A stretch of 64,000 bases of DNA, taken from NCBI GenBank assembly GCA_963971575.1, contig OZ020615.1:59901379-59965378 (forward strand), written 5' to 3'. Origin of the DNA: Liopterus haemorrhoidalis. Its lineage: Eukaryota > Arthropoda > Insecta > Coleoptera > Dytiscidae. The first letter of the stretch is position 1. Each line of letters begins with the position of its first letter. Shown piece by piece: positions 33,516-43,867 of this stretch. Both the position numbers and the translations under genes were made by a program. The notes under the pieces are model-generated. The model searched no databases, was not told the DNA's origin, and saw only the letters and a program-made list of their open reading frames with translations.

Positions 33516-35039
33516 TATATGAAAGCCACGTGATCAGCACGACATTTCGACAGGCCCTATTATACTTGAATAAAAAAATACTTATTTTAAGTATTAAATA
33601 TTTGTATGATGAGGAAGTACAACTAAATTAGTTGTAGTTTGCTATTGATTAGGTATATTTTGTAAAATTTATATAAATTTATATTGGGAAAAAAGCAAAC
33701 TGTATCATAAATTACCTATAGCTACATTTTTTATTCTAGCTCCGATGAAGATTTAAAAATAAATCGAAACGTTAGCGAAGTTAAAATATTGTTTTAATTT
33801 TAATTTCTGACCAGTCCGAATCCCATTACCTCCTTATCATATTATATTTTACGGATGTAACCATCTAATTCAAGATTAATTTTAAGTATTAAATATTTCA
33901 GTCGACCCCAAAGCTGATTACAATAGGTGCTCACCCAGTATTTTTCCTTGGAGGCGAACACAACAATTTTTTCTAGGGGGGTGGGGGCTCAAAAGATAAA
34001 TTTTTTTCTTGGAAGATATCACGTCTAATTCCAAGGAAAATGCGGCCTTTAAAACGTTTTTTTTTTTTTAATGTTGGGGGGGATAAAGCCCGTGTGTCCC
34101 CCCTTGGTGCGCAGCTGACTTCAGAATATCGAAAGAAAAAGTGGGGATAAATTAATGAAATAAATAAATAGTAGAATAAAGTAAATTATTAACTAACAAA
34201 ATTTGACAACGAAAGGGTGCCAGTGTATATTTTTCTTGATTATCAGTGATTGATTAGATATTTTGAAATAAACAAATAAAATTATTCTTCATTTTCTTTG
34301 GACACTATCAGTCGGATTGTCTTTGGCCACACTTACAAAAGTCCTCCATCTTAATCTGTTAATTATCAGGTCTTTCTATGTAACCTGTAATAAAATAATT
34401 AAATAAATTAAATGCATATTTTAAGAATATTCTCCATAAACAATTCCTTAATTGAATTTGATTTATTCATACCTAATGTTTTAGAATTGACAGACATCCT
34501 TTCTTTTAGAATGATTTTTTTCTTCTTGATTATCTGTAACTAAATAAATATTTTGAAATAAACAAATAAAATAAATAAATTGCATTTTAAGAAATACTTC
34601 TCGTATTCTACTTAAACAATTTTTTAATTAAATTCCTTCTTAATATTTATAAAATTGTCTTAAAACTTTATCTTTTAAGATAATTTTTTAATTTAAAAAA
34701 TTCTAAGTCCACGTGTATATAATTTAAAATTGGCGCCTAATCGGGTGCCATGATGTTGTGGGTTAGTTCTTCGTTAAGCACCTTCCCCCAATCGTTGCGC
34801 CACACCTTTATCACTTTATCCCTGTCAGGAGCTGTCAAAGTTGTTCGTCCCACAGATTTGTCCGAACGAACGCGCCGCCCATGAACTGAGATACCATTGG
34901 CTAGAACGGGCGTTCGTCTGAATATGATTAGTGTTGCGTGTGTTAAACCATTTGCTGTAAAAATAACCTAGACAACCGTTGGTAAGGTACTGCTAACTAG
35001 TGGACGATACCGGAACCTTCTATTTTCATGTTGAATTCC
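33516..35039. other. Unassigned; GC-rich repeat patch at 33925-34120
   Basis: 33925-34120 has G/C runs and ends CCCCCCTTGGTGCGCAGCTG, like the GCGCACC-type hAT-like ends. 33745-33775 has a small stem followed by CGAAACGTTAGCG, discussed under findings. 34730-34930 is moderately GC-rich (CGAACGCGCCGCCC) but not recognised. 34200-34700 is AT-rich with two diverged direct repeats (ATATTTTGAAATAAACAAAT at about 34258 and 34550). Confidence 0.35.
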
Positions 35040-36650
35040 GTAGAATATAGTGTTAGTTTACGGACAAAATTTTGGTTAAAATCATAATTTTTGGGGAATT
35101 TTTTGTTATTTTGGGTACAGTTTTGTGTTTTTTAGTTTTGTTTTTGTTTAGTTTCTTAGTTTGGTACCTGTGTGTAAGTGCTAATCTTATTTTGTTGCGT
35201 TTGATTTATAGAAACATCAAAAACAACTAAAATTTCTTGTTTGCTAACTGTTCCTTTTGAACTGAACGAACACTATGCCTTAATTGTAATTTTTTTGACG
35301 TTTTTGAATGGTTTCAGAGATATTTTTGTGTTCCACAGATTGGATTTTTGTTTATTTTATTAGTTTGGTACCTGTATGTAAATACTAAGTCTTATTTTGT
35401 TGTATTTAATTTATAGAAAGATCAAAAATAAGTAAAATTTTCTATATGTCAACTGCTAGTTCTGAACTAAACGAACCCTAAGACTTAATCCTGATTTTTT
35501 TGATGATTATTATAAGTTGTGTTGGACATTTTTATGTTATACAGATTTGTTTTTGTCTATTTCGTTAGTTTGGTACTTGTATATAAATGCTAAATCTTAT
35601 TTTGTTGTCGTTAATTTATAGAAACATAAAAAATAATTAACATTTTCTATTTGTCAACTGTTCCATTTAAACTGAATGAACCCGAAACCTAAATCGTATT
35701 ATTTTTTGATTATTTTAATAGTTTTGGGGATATTCTTGTGTTTTATAGGTTTGTTTTTGTCTATTTTGTTAGTTTGGTACTTGTATGTGACAGATAAATC
35801 TTATTTTCTTGCCTTTAATGCATAGAAACAAATAACTAAAATTTTCTGTTTTTCAACTGTTCCTTTTGAACTGAACCCTAAAACCTCGTTTATAATAGAT
35901 CCATACCAGAGCCATAACATAAAAATCACAGAACTCTCTTTGTCCAATGTATAAGATTATTGGTGGTTGATGTAATAGGTGTTATAGTTTTTTTTTTTTT
36001 TGGACTGCCACCGCATAAAGTATAGATGTAGAAAGTAGAGTTTTCTTTATTGTAGTACTAGCTAAGTAGTTTCGCTCATTAGAGCATTATCAAAGCTACA
36101 AAAAAGTTATAAATTGAAAATACAAATATGATGATATATACATCAGTCAGAATGAAGATAAAATAGTAATAAAATGGTAAAAAAAACATAAAAACGTACC
36201 TGATAGTCAAAATTAATAAAAAATAAATAGAAGTTCTTAATAAAGTCAAAATACGCGGTAAAATCTTGTCAGAAAATATCTTTGTTCAAGTTATGGAGCT
36301 ATATAAACCAGGCTTAAGCCTTAATCGTGATATTTTTGACGTTTTTTAATAGTTTTGGGGGATATTTTTGATTTGATTATGCTTATTTTACTAGTTTAAT
36401 AATAGTATGTAACTGCTACACCATTTTTCTTGCTTTTAATGTATAAAAACGTCAAAAGTAGAATTTTTTGGACGATTTTTAATAGTTCTGGGGATATTTT
36501 TATGTTAAACAGATTTGTTTTTGTTTATTTTATTAGTATGGTACCTGTGTGCTAAGTGTTAATCTTATTTTATTGCCTTTATTTTAAGAAAAGTCAGAAA
36601 AAAATATTTCTGTTTTCCAACTGCATTGAACGAACCCTAGTTCTTACAGC
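35040..36650 (+). repeat. ~205-bp tandem repeat, about 5-6 diverged units, interrupted
   Basis: The marker TTAGTTTGGTAC recurs at about 35157, 35362, 35567 and 35771 (spacing 204-205 bp) and, diverged, near 36393 and 36535 after an insertion. Each unit also has CTTATTTTGTTG, TTTATAGAAACATCAAAAAT, TCAACTGTTCCTTTTGAACT and GAACGAACCCTA. Non-coding. Confidence 0.8.
35881..36309. mobile_element. AACCTCG-ended MITE inserted in the 205-bp array, itself interrupted
   Basis: Left CCTCGTTTATAATAGATCCA and right CTATATAAACCAGGCTTAAG match the termini of the tandem MITEs at 19091-19397. The interior at about 35960-36290 is foreign, including a T-run, GGACTGCCACCGC and a minus-strand stem with GAGCGAAAC. 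Confidence 0.6.
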
Positions 36651-36672
36651 GTAGATTATAGGTATTTTTTGT

Positions 36673-36905
36673 TTATTTTAAACAATTTTTGTCATACATG
36701 TTTTTTCTGTTAAGTCAATAATAAGTGAGATATTTTGTTTTTTATAGAGTGACCTCCCGAAACCCTCTCTTAGAAATAAAATTTTGAAATGCCATATAGC
36801 TTATATTCCAATCCAGGTTTTGCTCAGTCATTATACCAAATTACGTGAAAATATGTCTAGCCGTTTTTGCGAGAATCTCGACAAACAGACAAATGGACAA
36901 ATTGT
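36673..36905 (+). repeat. Dispersed repeat with AACAATTTTTGT...AAGTCAATAATA
   Basis: AACAATTTTTGTCATACATG, GTTAAGTCAATAATAAGTGA and CCCGAAACCCTC recur in diverged form at 56590-56670 and 63824-63925. It is followed by CCGTTTTTGCGAGAATCTCG, ACAAACAGACAAATGG, a type of tail common in insect dispersed repeats. Confidence 0.45.
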
Positions 36906-37030
36906 TTTTCTAGTGGATATTGTCTAACAATCACTTGAAACATGTAAAAATAAATTATGTGCAGCAATAATGTTATTTAAAAAAATATTGTTGAAGATTT
37001 AGTGGTTCCTTTTTCTCTTTTTAAAACTTC

Positions 37031-37540
37031 TTGATATTTGGGAAAGGCCAGTCAGATTTTGAGTTCTATATCGAAGTCGATCTTCTCGCCAAAGAAGCAG
37101 CTGTAAATGGCTCCCTGTTAAATATTCCTCTAAACGGTAATGAGATTATGTCAATCTTCAAATATTCCATATACAACCAATGGCAACAAGAATACATAGA
37201 TTCTCTACAGTTTAAAGGATCATACTATGGTCAAATTCAACTTCTTCTTCCTAGAAAGCATTTGGTTTCTTCTCACCAAAGCAGATCTTTTATATGCACT
37301 TTTATCCGGCTTAGATTTAATTACACCTTCTCTCCATATTATCTGCATAGAATTAATAAGGTTTCTTCTCTTTTCTGTCCGTGTGATAATTTGTCTGTCA
37401 GCGATTCGAACCACTTATTGTGTGAATGCCCAATTCATTTTCGCAATCGTAACTTATTCATACAAAATTTAGTCCAAAAAATATCCTTACCTACCAATAT
37501 TCAGACGCTTCTTGCTACTAACTCTATAGATATTTATTAA
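37031..37540 (+). pseudogene. LINE fragment: end of RNase H plus CCHC cluster
   Basis: A 169-codon frame from a 5'-truncated I/R1/Jockey-type LINE. Residues about 15-28 (IEVDLLAKEAAVNG) are the last RNase H motif (normally GNExxDxLAKxA). Then comes an amphipathic linker with QWQQEYIDS, then the cysteine-histidine cluster FCPCDNLSVSDSNHLLCECP and the tail SLPTNIQTLLATNSIDIY. The first Met is arbitrary, since the real protein extends upstream. The copy at 10545 is a shorter relative, and both share a 3' UTR ending near CTGGCTAATAGCAAAAGG (about 37622). Confidence 0.8.
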
Positions 37541-38290
37541 ATTATTTATAACTATATTAAATCAAAAAATATCAAATTAAAAACGTAATTTTAAAAACAG
37601 TTAATCTCTTCATTTATTCCTGGCTAATAGCAAAAGGTGTTAAAACAACAATCAAAAGGAAAAAAAACAATATAATTAAAACAAATACATATTGTTGTTG
37701 TCGTAAGTGGTAAGTGATGCTTAGCATTATATTCCTTTTGATTAAAAGAAAACTTTTAAGAAATGTTACTTTGTTTATTGCAATAATCACAGAGTTTTGC
37801 GAATCTTATATCTGTAGAATTGGTGTCTTCGTCAATAGTGAAATAATTATAAAATTTATTTATTTATTTATTTGGGCAAAACAGACATAGTCCTTCTGTG
37901 CCCGTAGACGATCATACAATATACATACAAATATACTCAATCATCAACAATATTTTTTAAAAAATGTACATTTTCATATGTACCTTACAAGCATCATTGC
38001 TTACTTTATACTTTTAAAAAATTCTCCACCAATATAATTCGTATGAGCTCCTTAAATTTCGTTTTTATACGACTTTTCTTGTAAAAGCTCTTGGTTTTCG
38101 AAAGGATTCAGCTCCCTGTTCTAAAAACAAAGCCGTGATGATAGATTAGATCTTTTAAACAAAACTTATTTACTAATAAAATTGAAAATAACGATAAAAT
38201 ATGTAAAATTTATATCAAAATAAACCTCTTCGAGAGTAGAACTCATAACCTAAAAAACTTGCGTCTGAATCTCTAACCATTGGGCCGTGG
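37541..38290. other. LINE 3' UTR then unassigned AT-rich DNA
   Basis: 37541-37640 is the LINE 3' UTR. 37857-38000 has TTTATTTATTTATTTGGGCA and resembles a LINE 3' segment on the opposite strand. The rest is unrecognised. Confidence 0.35.
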
Positions 38291-38292
38291 AA

Positions 38293-39118
38293 GTAGGGAT
38301 GGCAACGATATATCGATATTTCGAAAATATCGATACTTTAGAAAAATATATCGATATTTTTATATCGATATTTTTATATCGATATTTGAAATGCGATATA
38401 TCGCGCAAATATCGATATTCGCACAAAATATCGGTATTCTTGTATCTTTTTTACATTTAAATATAGGCTGTTTACTTTTGTAAAAACAAACTATAGGCTA
38501 TTCCAAACATTTAGGCGGAACTAGATTTTGAAATCTAGTAATTTTTATCTATTAATTCGGACTTTTGGTCATTTTGTTTAAGCTTTGTAAATCATACTCA
38601 CATTGCAAATTCTAGATTAAATTGATTGTCATTATAAAATGTCCTTTTCATTGCATTTAAATGCATTTAAGTCATTCTTAATAAAAATTTCCCATTTATT
38701 TACAGTTTTTATTTATTCCAGTCGGTTTTACAGTGTAAGGAATATTTTTAATTTAAAGTCCGTAATACTCTATAAAAGTAACCAAAAAATATCTGGTTTG
38801 TCCTTACAAAAGTGAACAGCATATATTTTTATTTAATTATGAGAGTTAACTAGAAAAATATTAGAAAGATGGTTGGTAGCTGGGTGAGTACCAACTGTAA
38901 TGTGATTGTCTGTCAAGTGGCGAATTCTTTTCCCGCCAAGACAAACAAAAAAAAAAAAAAAAACTATAATTTATATATCTTACATGTTACGTGTTAGTTA
39001 TTTCGATATATCGAAAATATCTATATTTTTACTTCGATATATATCGAATATCGATATCACACTGGCGATATATCGAATCGCGCATATATCGATATTTAAA
39101 AATAAATTCCCATCCCTA
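38293..39118. mobile_element. hAT element with TATCGATA-rich subterminal arrays
   Basis: Ends TAGGGATGGCAA / TTCCCATCCCTA with an 8-bp target duplication CGTGGAAG (38285-38292, 39119-39126), a hAT signature. The first ~125 bp and last ~120 bp are packed with ATATCGATAT/TATCGATA palindromes, at least eight on the left and several on the right. The middle has no transposase and includes a dispersed repeat (38490-38600). Confidence 0.9.
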
Positions 39119-39599
39119 CGTGGAAGCGTGTTTAAAACAATAAAAATGAACTAAAAATTTCTCTTTAAAAAGTAAATTGGGAAAATTGTAATTTAAATTC
39201 ATAAATTCATGCTATTTTTTTATATTAATTAAAATATTGTTTTATATTATATTATATAGTTTTATGTATTTTTCTGTTCGTGTTGATAAAATTTATAATT
39301 GTGTTAGAGTTGTGTGTAACATGTTTATTTATCTAGAATGTTTTTAACATATAACAGGCAAAACGTAACAAACATTTCACGATAAAACAAACAAATCTAC
39401 ATGTTATGTAAACGTATCATGTGTAAATATGAAAATTATACATTAATTTGTTATAGTTATAATATCTTAATTATTTCAAATACAGACAATTTATTTATAA
39501 AAAGTAATTTATTGTTCTTTTTATACTTTCTGTAAATGTGTTTAGTGTAACACAGCGTTTTCTACACAGTAGTCCGTGGTCTGGTATCATTCCTCAAGT

Positions 39600-40200
39600 A
39601 AAAATACCGGTCCTCAGAAAATATTTTTCTCTAGTGTACCCAGGAGGGGGGGGTTGTGCTCCCCCCCCCAGAGCTAAAATACCCGTGGTTTTAGCATTTT
39701 TAAAGAGTATATTTGAATTCTAAAGTTGAGGACCTTTTTTTTAAGTCTTCACTTATATTTTTAGAAGCGAGGGCCTTTTATTTTTAAGTTTTACTTGTAT
39801 TTTGGAAGTAAGGACCTTTTTTTAGGTCAATACTTGCATTTTGGAAAATAAAGTAAATTATAAAAGTGCACTTATACCGAATAATTTTTCAAGAGCTAGC
39901 CCGGGCCCTGGTAAATAAATACGGGCCCCAAGGAAAAATAATTCGGCTCTTCCCTTTGCAAAACGGTATTTACTGACCCGATGATAGACATAAAATTACG
40001 GGCAGATAGAAATAATTTTTTATTTTTTTTTTTAATTATGATATGTTACTTGACGGATGTGACCATTGTCCACGCGGAAGTTAATGACAAAAACACCACA
40101 AAGGAAAAGAAAAGAAAACAAAACAAAAGAAACAAGGCCTTACAGTTTGCTCGGGTCCCGGAAATTTTCACCGGTTTTCAATAGCTGCATTGAAGTCGTG
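39600..40200. repeat. Degenerate GC-rich repeat patches with ~40-bp units
   Basis: 39630-39680 is a G/C-run head (GTACCCAGGAGGGGGGG). 39725-39850 holds three units GAGGACCTTTTTTT...CACTTATATTTTTAGAAG, the complement of the GGTCCTCACTTCCAAAAT-type unit. 39895-39960 is CGGGCCC-rich. The frame at 39981 is not recognised. Confidence 0.4.
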
Positions 40201-40446
40201 AAGTGGCGAAATTTTGAATTATAATATTATTTTCCGATTGAAAAATTCAAGGACACCATAAAACAAACTAAATACATAAAATTAAAACTAAGTTAAAATA
40301 TAATATTTTAATTAATAACAGGCTTTTTATTATTAACTGTAAAGTATATTATGAATGAATTAGGGTGGGTCACAGTCTAAAAAGTTTGGGAAACCCTGGT
40401 ATAAAGCTTTTAATTATTTATTGGCAAGTCGCAGAAAACTATGTTA

Positions 40447-40854
40447 CACTCTAAAAAAAGTAGTGTTAACTTTAACACCAGAGCCGCAGTAAGGAAAACT
40501 TGCGCTAGGGCCAGAGCCGTGTTTTTGGCGCCCTTGGCAAATAAAAATGGTTCCTCACCTCTCAAAATTCAAGTGATGAGCAAAGAAAAGGTCCTCACCT
40601 CCCAAAATCTAAGTGATGAGCAAAAAAAAGGTGTTCACTTCTCAAAATCCATGGGACGAGCAAAAAAAAAGGTCCTTGCTTTCGCAATGGCGCCCCTTAG
40701 TGAAACCCGTCAGCGCCCTTTTCATTAGTGCGCCCTCTCCCCCCCCCCTTACTGCGGCTCTGTTTAACACTATGGACTTAATGGTACAATAAAACAATGA
40801 AAAGTGTACCATGAAGTCTATAGTGTTAAAGTTAACAATTCTTTTTTTAGAGTG
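40447..40854. mobile_element. Palindromic TA-flanked MITE split by a hAT MITE
   Basis: Ends CACTCTAAAAAAAGTAGTGT / complement, continuing as inverted repeats for about 50 bp (GTTAACTTTAACACTATGGA, CTTAATGGTACA), with TA flanks at 40445-40446 and 40855-40856. Without the hAT insertion it is an almost perfect 116-bp palindrome. Confidence 0.85.
40479..40762. mobile_element. 284-bp hAT MITE with three ~40-bp internal units
   Basis: Perfect ends CAGAGCCGCAGTAAGG / CCTTACTGCGGCTCTG with an 8-bp target duplication TTTAACAC (40471-40478, 40763-40770). Inside are three tandem units of the type GGTCCTCACCTCCCAAAATC, TAAGTGATGAGCAAAA (40540-40680). Confidence 0.93.
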
Positions 40855-40899
40855 TACAAATAGCCAATCATGCAATCTTTTCAACTGTAATGTTGTAAA

Positions 40900-41473
40900 A
40901 CTTTATATTAAATATTTAAAAATGAAAGCATATTGTTTCAAATTATATGGAATAACATATTTCAAAAATAAACCTTAACACTGGGAGTTTTGTGTTGATT
41001 ACGATTTATTCACATTTAGTCCATTTATATCACATAGTGCATTTTTCAGATTTTTCATTGGTCACTCTTCACTGCTGTATATTGCAATGCTCTTAACAAG
41101 TATTAGTGGAGATTATGTGCTTGTAAAAAATTAGAAGTCTTACTAACCTTTTACTCAGGAATAGGCTGTTCACATCAATGGAAAGGCAACAGCATTTTTT
41201 TGGGAATAAGTTTTCAAATAAATATTTTAAAAAATCTGTATAAAATTTTCTTGTTTTACTTAAGTATTTAAATTTGTATCAAATTCATGTTGCAGTAAAC
41301 TGTTTACATATATGTTTTTATCTTTCGGGTTGATTATTTTTGGCAAAATTTATAAGAGCAAAAAATTGTATGATATTAAAACAAATTCATATATTACTGT
41401 AGCTATGTGATGATTAATAAATTTTAGATAAAAACTATTTTTCAGTTATGTTGTTGAACAGAATCCTTTTCAG
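40900..41473. other. AT-rich, possible intron or 5' flank of the candidate exons
   Basis: No transposon ends seen. This is one of the few repeat-free stretches in this half of the window and precedes the exon-like segments at 41474 and 41767. Confidence 0.3.
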
Positions 41474-41518
41474 ATTCAGGGAAACAAAATGGTTTACTCT
41501 CGGGTTCCGACGGAAAAG
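41474..41518 (+). CDS. Candidate small exon with a start codon, unidentified gene
   Basis: A 45-base segment (15 codons) between an acceptor-like CCTTTTCAG (ends 41473) and a consensus donor AAG|GTAAGC (41519). It contains ATG at 41489 in a good insect start context (AACAAAATGG) and would begin a protein MVYSRVPTEK. It ends in phase 0 and joins in frame to the next segment at 41767. An alternative acceptor lies at 41479. I do not recognise the protein; no transposon signal surrounds it. Together the two segments look like 5' coding exons of a plus-strand gene whose remainder would lie downstream. Confidence 0.35.
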
Positions 41519-41766
41519 GTAAGCGTTCTAAATATATAGTGACGTTTCTAAAAATATGTTTAGTTCATTTTTTAAAACTATTAATTATGTAAACCTGTTG
41601 TCAGAAATGAACTAGATTCTGTAAAAATAAATATCTGTATCATAATAAATGGTTTCCAAAATGACGGTTTATGTAACATATGATAACAAAAACTAACAGG
41701 TAAAAAAATATAATGTTTTTCTTCTGTTTTCAAGTCGTTAATATATTAAAATTACAATTATCTTAG

Positions 41767-41808
41767 GAAGAAGTATCAAAGGCAAGTAAATCAAGAAAAG
41801 GAGGAAAG
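41767..41808 (+). CDS. Candidate second small exon, unidentified gene
   Basis: A 42-base segment (14 codons) between TATCTTAG (ends 41766) and a perfect donor AAG|GTAAGT (41809). In phase 0 it reads EEVSKASKSRKGGK, a charged, lysine-rich stretch with no stop. Together with the segment at 41474 it gives MVYSRVPTEK-EEVSKASKSRKGGK. Both lengths are multiples of three and both donors are near consensus, which is unusual by chance in this AT-rich DNA. No convincing third exon was found. Confidence 0.35.
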
Positions 41809-42032
41809 GTAAGTCAAATACCTCTTTATACCTATAAATTAACTGTATTTAAAAGACAAAAATAAATAAATTATAGTATATGTAGGTAATATATAGTATC
41901 AAAATATATTTATTTATAATTTAAAATACAATTACATAATATAAATTAGTTCTTATAAAGCTATACAGCAAAAATATGGCTCATTATTTAAGAAAAGTCC
42001 ACATTTTGATACTAAGGTCTTAATACAATATA

Positions 42033-43190
42033 CAGTGGATATTGTTTAGAACAGTGGTTCCCAACCTTTTTCGTGGTGAGCACCCCTTTGAATGTGAAAA
42101 TAAGCTCCCGCACCCCCATAAAAATTGTGTTCAGATTTTTTTAGTTAAGTCATATTTATATAATAATAATAATAATAAACTTTATTGACCTAGATACATA
42201 TACATGTTTTAAGTCAGTCAACAAAAAAAATTAAGATAAAATACAAAAAAATAAAGATAAAAATTGTCACATTTTAAAATTATAATTAAGAAACTCCTCT
42301 GTGGAATAAAACACATTTTCCACAAAGAATGACTTTAAAAAGGATTTGAATTTATTATATTCCAAATTTATATGGTCAATTTATATGTCAAATTGACCAA
42401 AATAAAAAGTGAAGACCAAAAAAAAAAAAGGAAATCGAATGAATATTTCTTTAAAATTGATCAAATGAAGATTCGAGTGTTAAAAAAATCTAGACTATTT
42501 AAAATTTAAATAAACCAGATTTTTTATATAAATTTTATAAATTTCTATAAATCGTCTCGCACCCCTCTAAATGCTTTCCCGCACCCCTGGGGGTGCGGCA
42601 CTCCCGGTTGGGAACCACTGGTTTAGAACGACTTCTGAAATTTCAAAGTCCCGGCCAAAAACATATTTTTTATACGCGAGACTTATCGCTTATAACGACA
42701 TCGGATATTAGAACGAAATTAATATAACTACGAAAAATGGCTTGAAATTTGGGTCAAATTATCTTTTATAACGACGGATCACCACTGCCTAACGCCGAGG
42801 AAGTACCGAATTGGCTAGGGGAATTACCGAGTTATGAAAAGGCAAGGCGAAACGCGACAGATAAACATATTCATTCAGTGGTTTACTACTAATTGAAGGT
42901 ATACTATTTCCAAAATTAAATGGCCACCCTCTCTTATTGATTCCAATAATGACTGATAGTATAACCATTATACCTGCTGCGTTTATGGTTCTGTTAATAA
43001 CAGTTGCCAGGACCGTAATAATTATTTCAAACGTGTTTTTTTATATGCTATTTAGAATGAACTGTATATACTCATATGACATTCCTTCACATTTTTATCA
43101 GGCTTAGGACTGGCTATATTGGAATTATAAATATAGGCATGTTTACAAATCGTTTTGTTTTAAAGTCTTTATGGTCTATATCAGTGTTTC
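42033..43190 (+). mobile_element. pogo/Tigger-like element, 5' part
   Basis: Starts TA|CAGTGGATATTGTTTAGAA and continues CGACTTCTGAAATTTC after a hAT MITE that duplicated GTTTAGAA. CAGT start, TA flank and ACGACnnCGG-rich 5' sequence fit pogo/Tigger. Its coding remnant appears at 43868-44207, after another insertion. No right terminal repeat was recognised. Confidence 0.5.
42052..42620. mobile_element. 569-bp hAT element, CAGTGGTTCCCAACC ends
   Basis: Ends CAGTGGTTCCCAACC / GGTTGGGAACCACTG with an 8-bp target duplication GTTTAGAA (42044-42051, 42621-42628). GCACCCCTTT and GCACCCCTGGGGGTGC motifs are subterminal. At about 42160-42360 it holds a foreign piece starting with TAATAATAATAATAAACTTT, probably a LINE 3' end in reverse orientation. 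Confidence 0.92.
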
Positions 43191-43260
43191 TCAACCAAAA
43201 ACGCACCGCGGACCAGTAAAATATATAATTTTCTAACGCGGACCACTAATAATAATTGTA
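43183..43260 (+). repeat. hAT left end (CAGTGTTTCTCAACC), partner end not found
   Basis: CAGTGTTTCTCAACC followed by CGCACCGCGGACCAG is a standard hAT terminus of the same broad type as the one at 63937. No matching right end or target duplication was found before 44.3 kb. Confidence 0.45.
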
Positions 43261-43384
43261 GATCCATTTTTTGCAAGAAAACAAATATACCTATTTAATG
43301 TGCTGCTAAATACATTTATTTTATTTGTAGAAAATCACAGAAAGTTTACAGAAAATAAACAAAAAATAAATTAATTAAAATGCA

Positions 43385-43840
43385 CATAAAAATGCATAAA
43401 TTCTATTCCGTCTTCTTCCAACTTTTTTATTAAAAGGTGCACAATCGGCTATATTTTTCGAATAAAAGTCGTATATTTTATTTATTATTGTTTTAGAAAT
43501 AAAACTATCTATTTTCTTGAAAACTTGTAAATCGGGTCGTTTTCGCTGCTGATTTTTGCCACGAACAATACGTTGAATTGTTCTGTATGGAACACTTGTT
43601 AATTCCGCAGTTCTAAATAGATTTGTTATTACCTTCCGAAACTAACTTTTTATAAATGTTCAGTATCAGAACTTTGCAATCTTCTGACAAATGACATTTT
43701 TCTTTAGTAGCCACGTCTACATTTTCGCATTCCACGTCAGCGTCCACATTTTCGCACTCCAAATCACCTAGCATAGATTCATTATTTTCACTACAGTAAT
43801 TAAGAATTTCTTTAAAGTCAAATGTTCGCCAAAGAGCCAT
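43385..43840 (-). pseudogene. Tc1/IS630-type transposase N-terminal relic
   Basis: On the minus strand the frame from 43840 ends LSEDCKVLILNIYKKLVSEG. After a frameshift near 43615 it continues TAELTSVPYRTIQRIVRGKN and QQRKRPDLQVFKKIDSFISK, then IYDFYSKNIA, and in another frame LLIKKLEEDGIEF. This is the helix-turn-helix plus (K/R)KRxR...D..IRxxIxxFY linker found at the start of a widespread arthropod DDE transposase group. Frameshifts and the missing catalytic part make it a relic. Confidence 0.6.
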
Positions 43841-43867
43841 GTTGTTATATACCTCATCGACGTCGAT

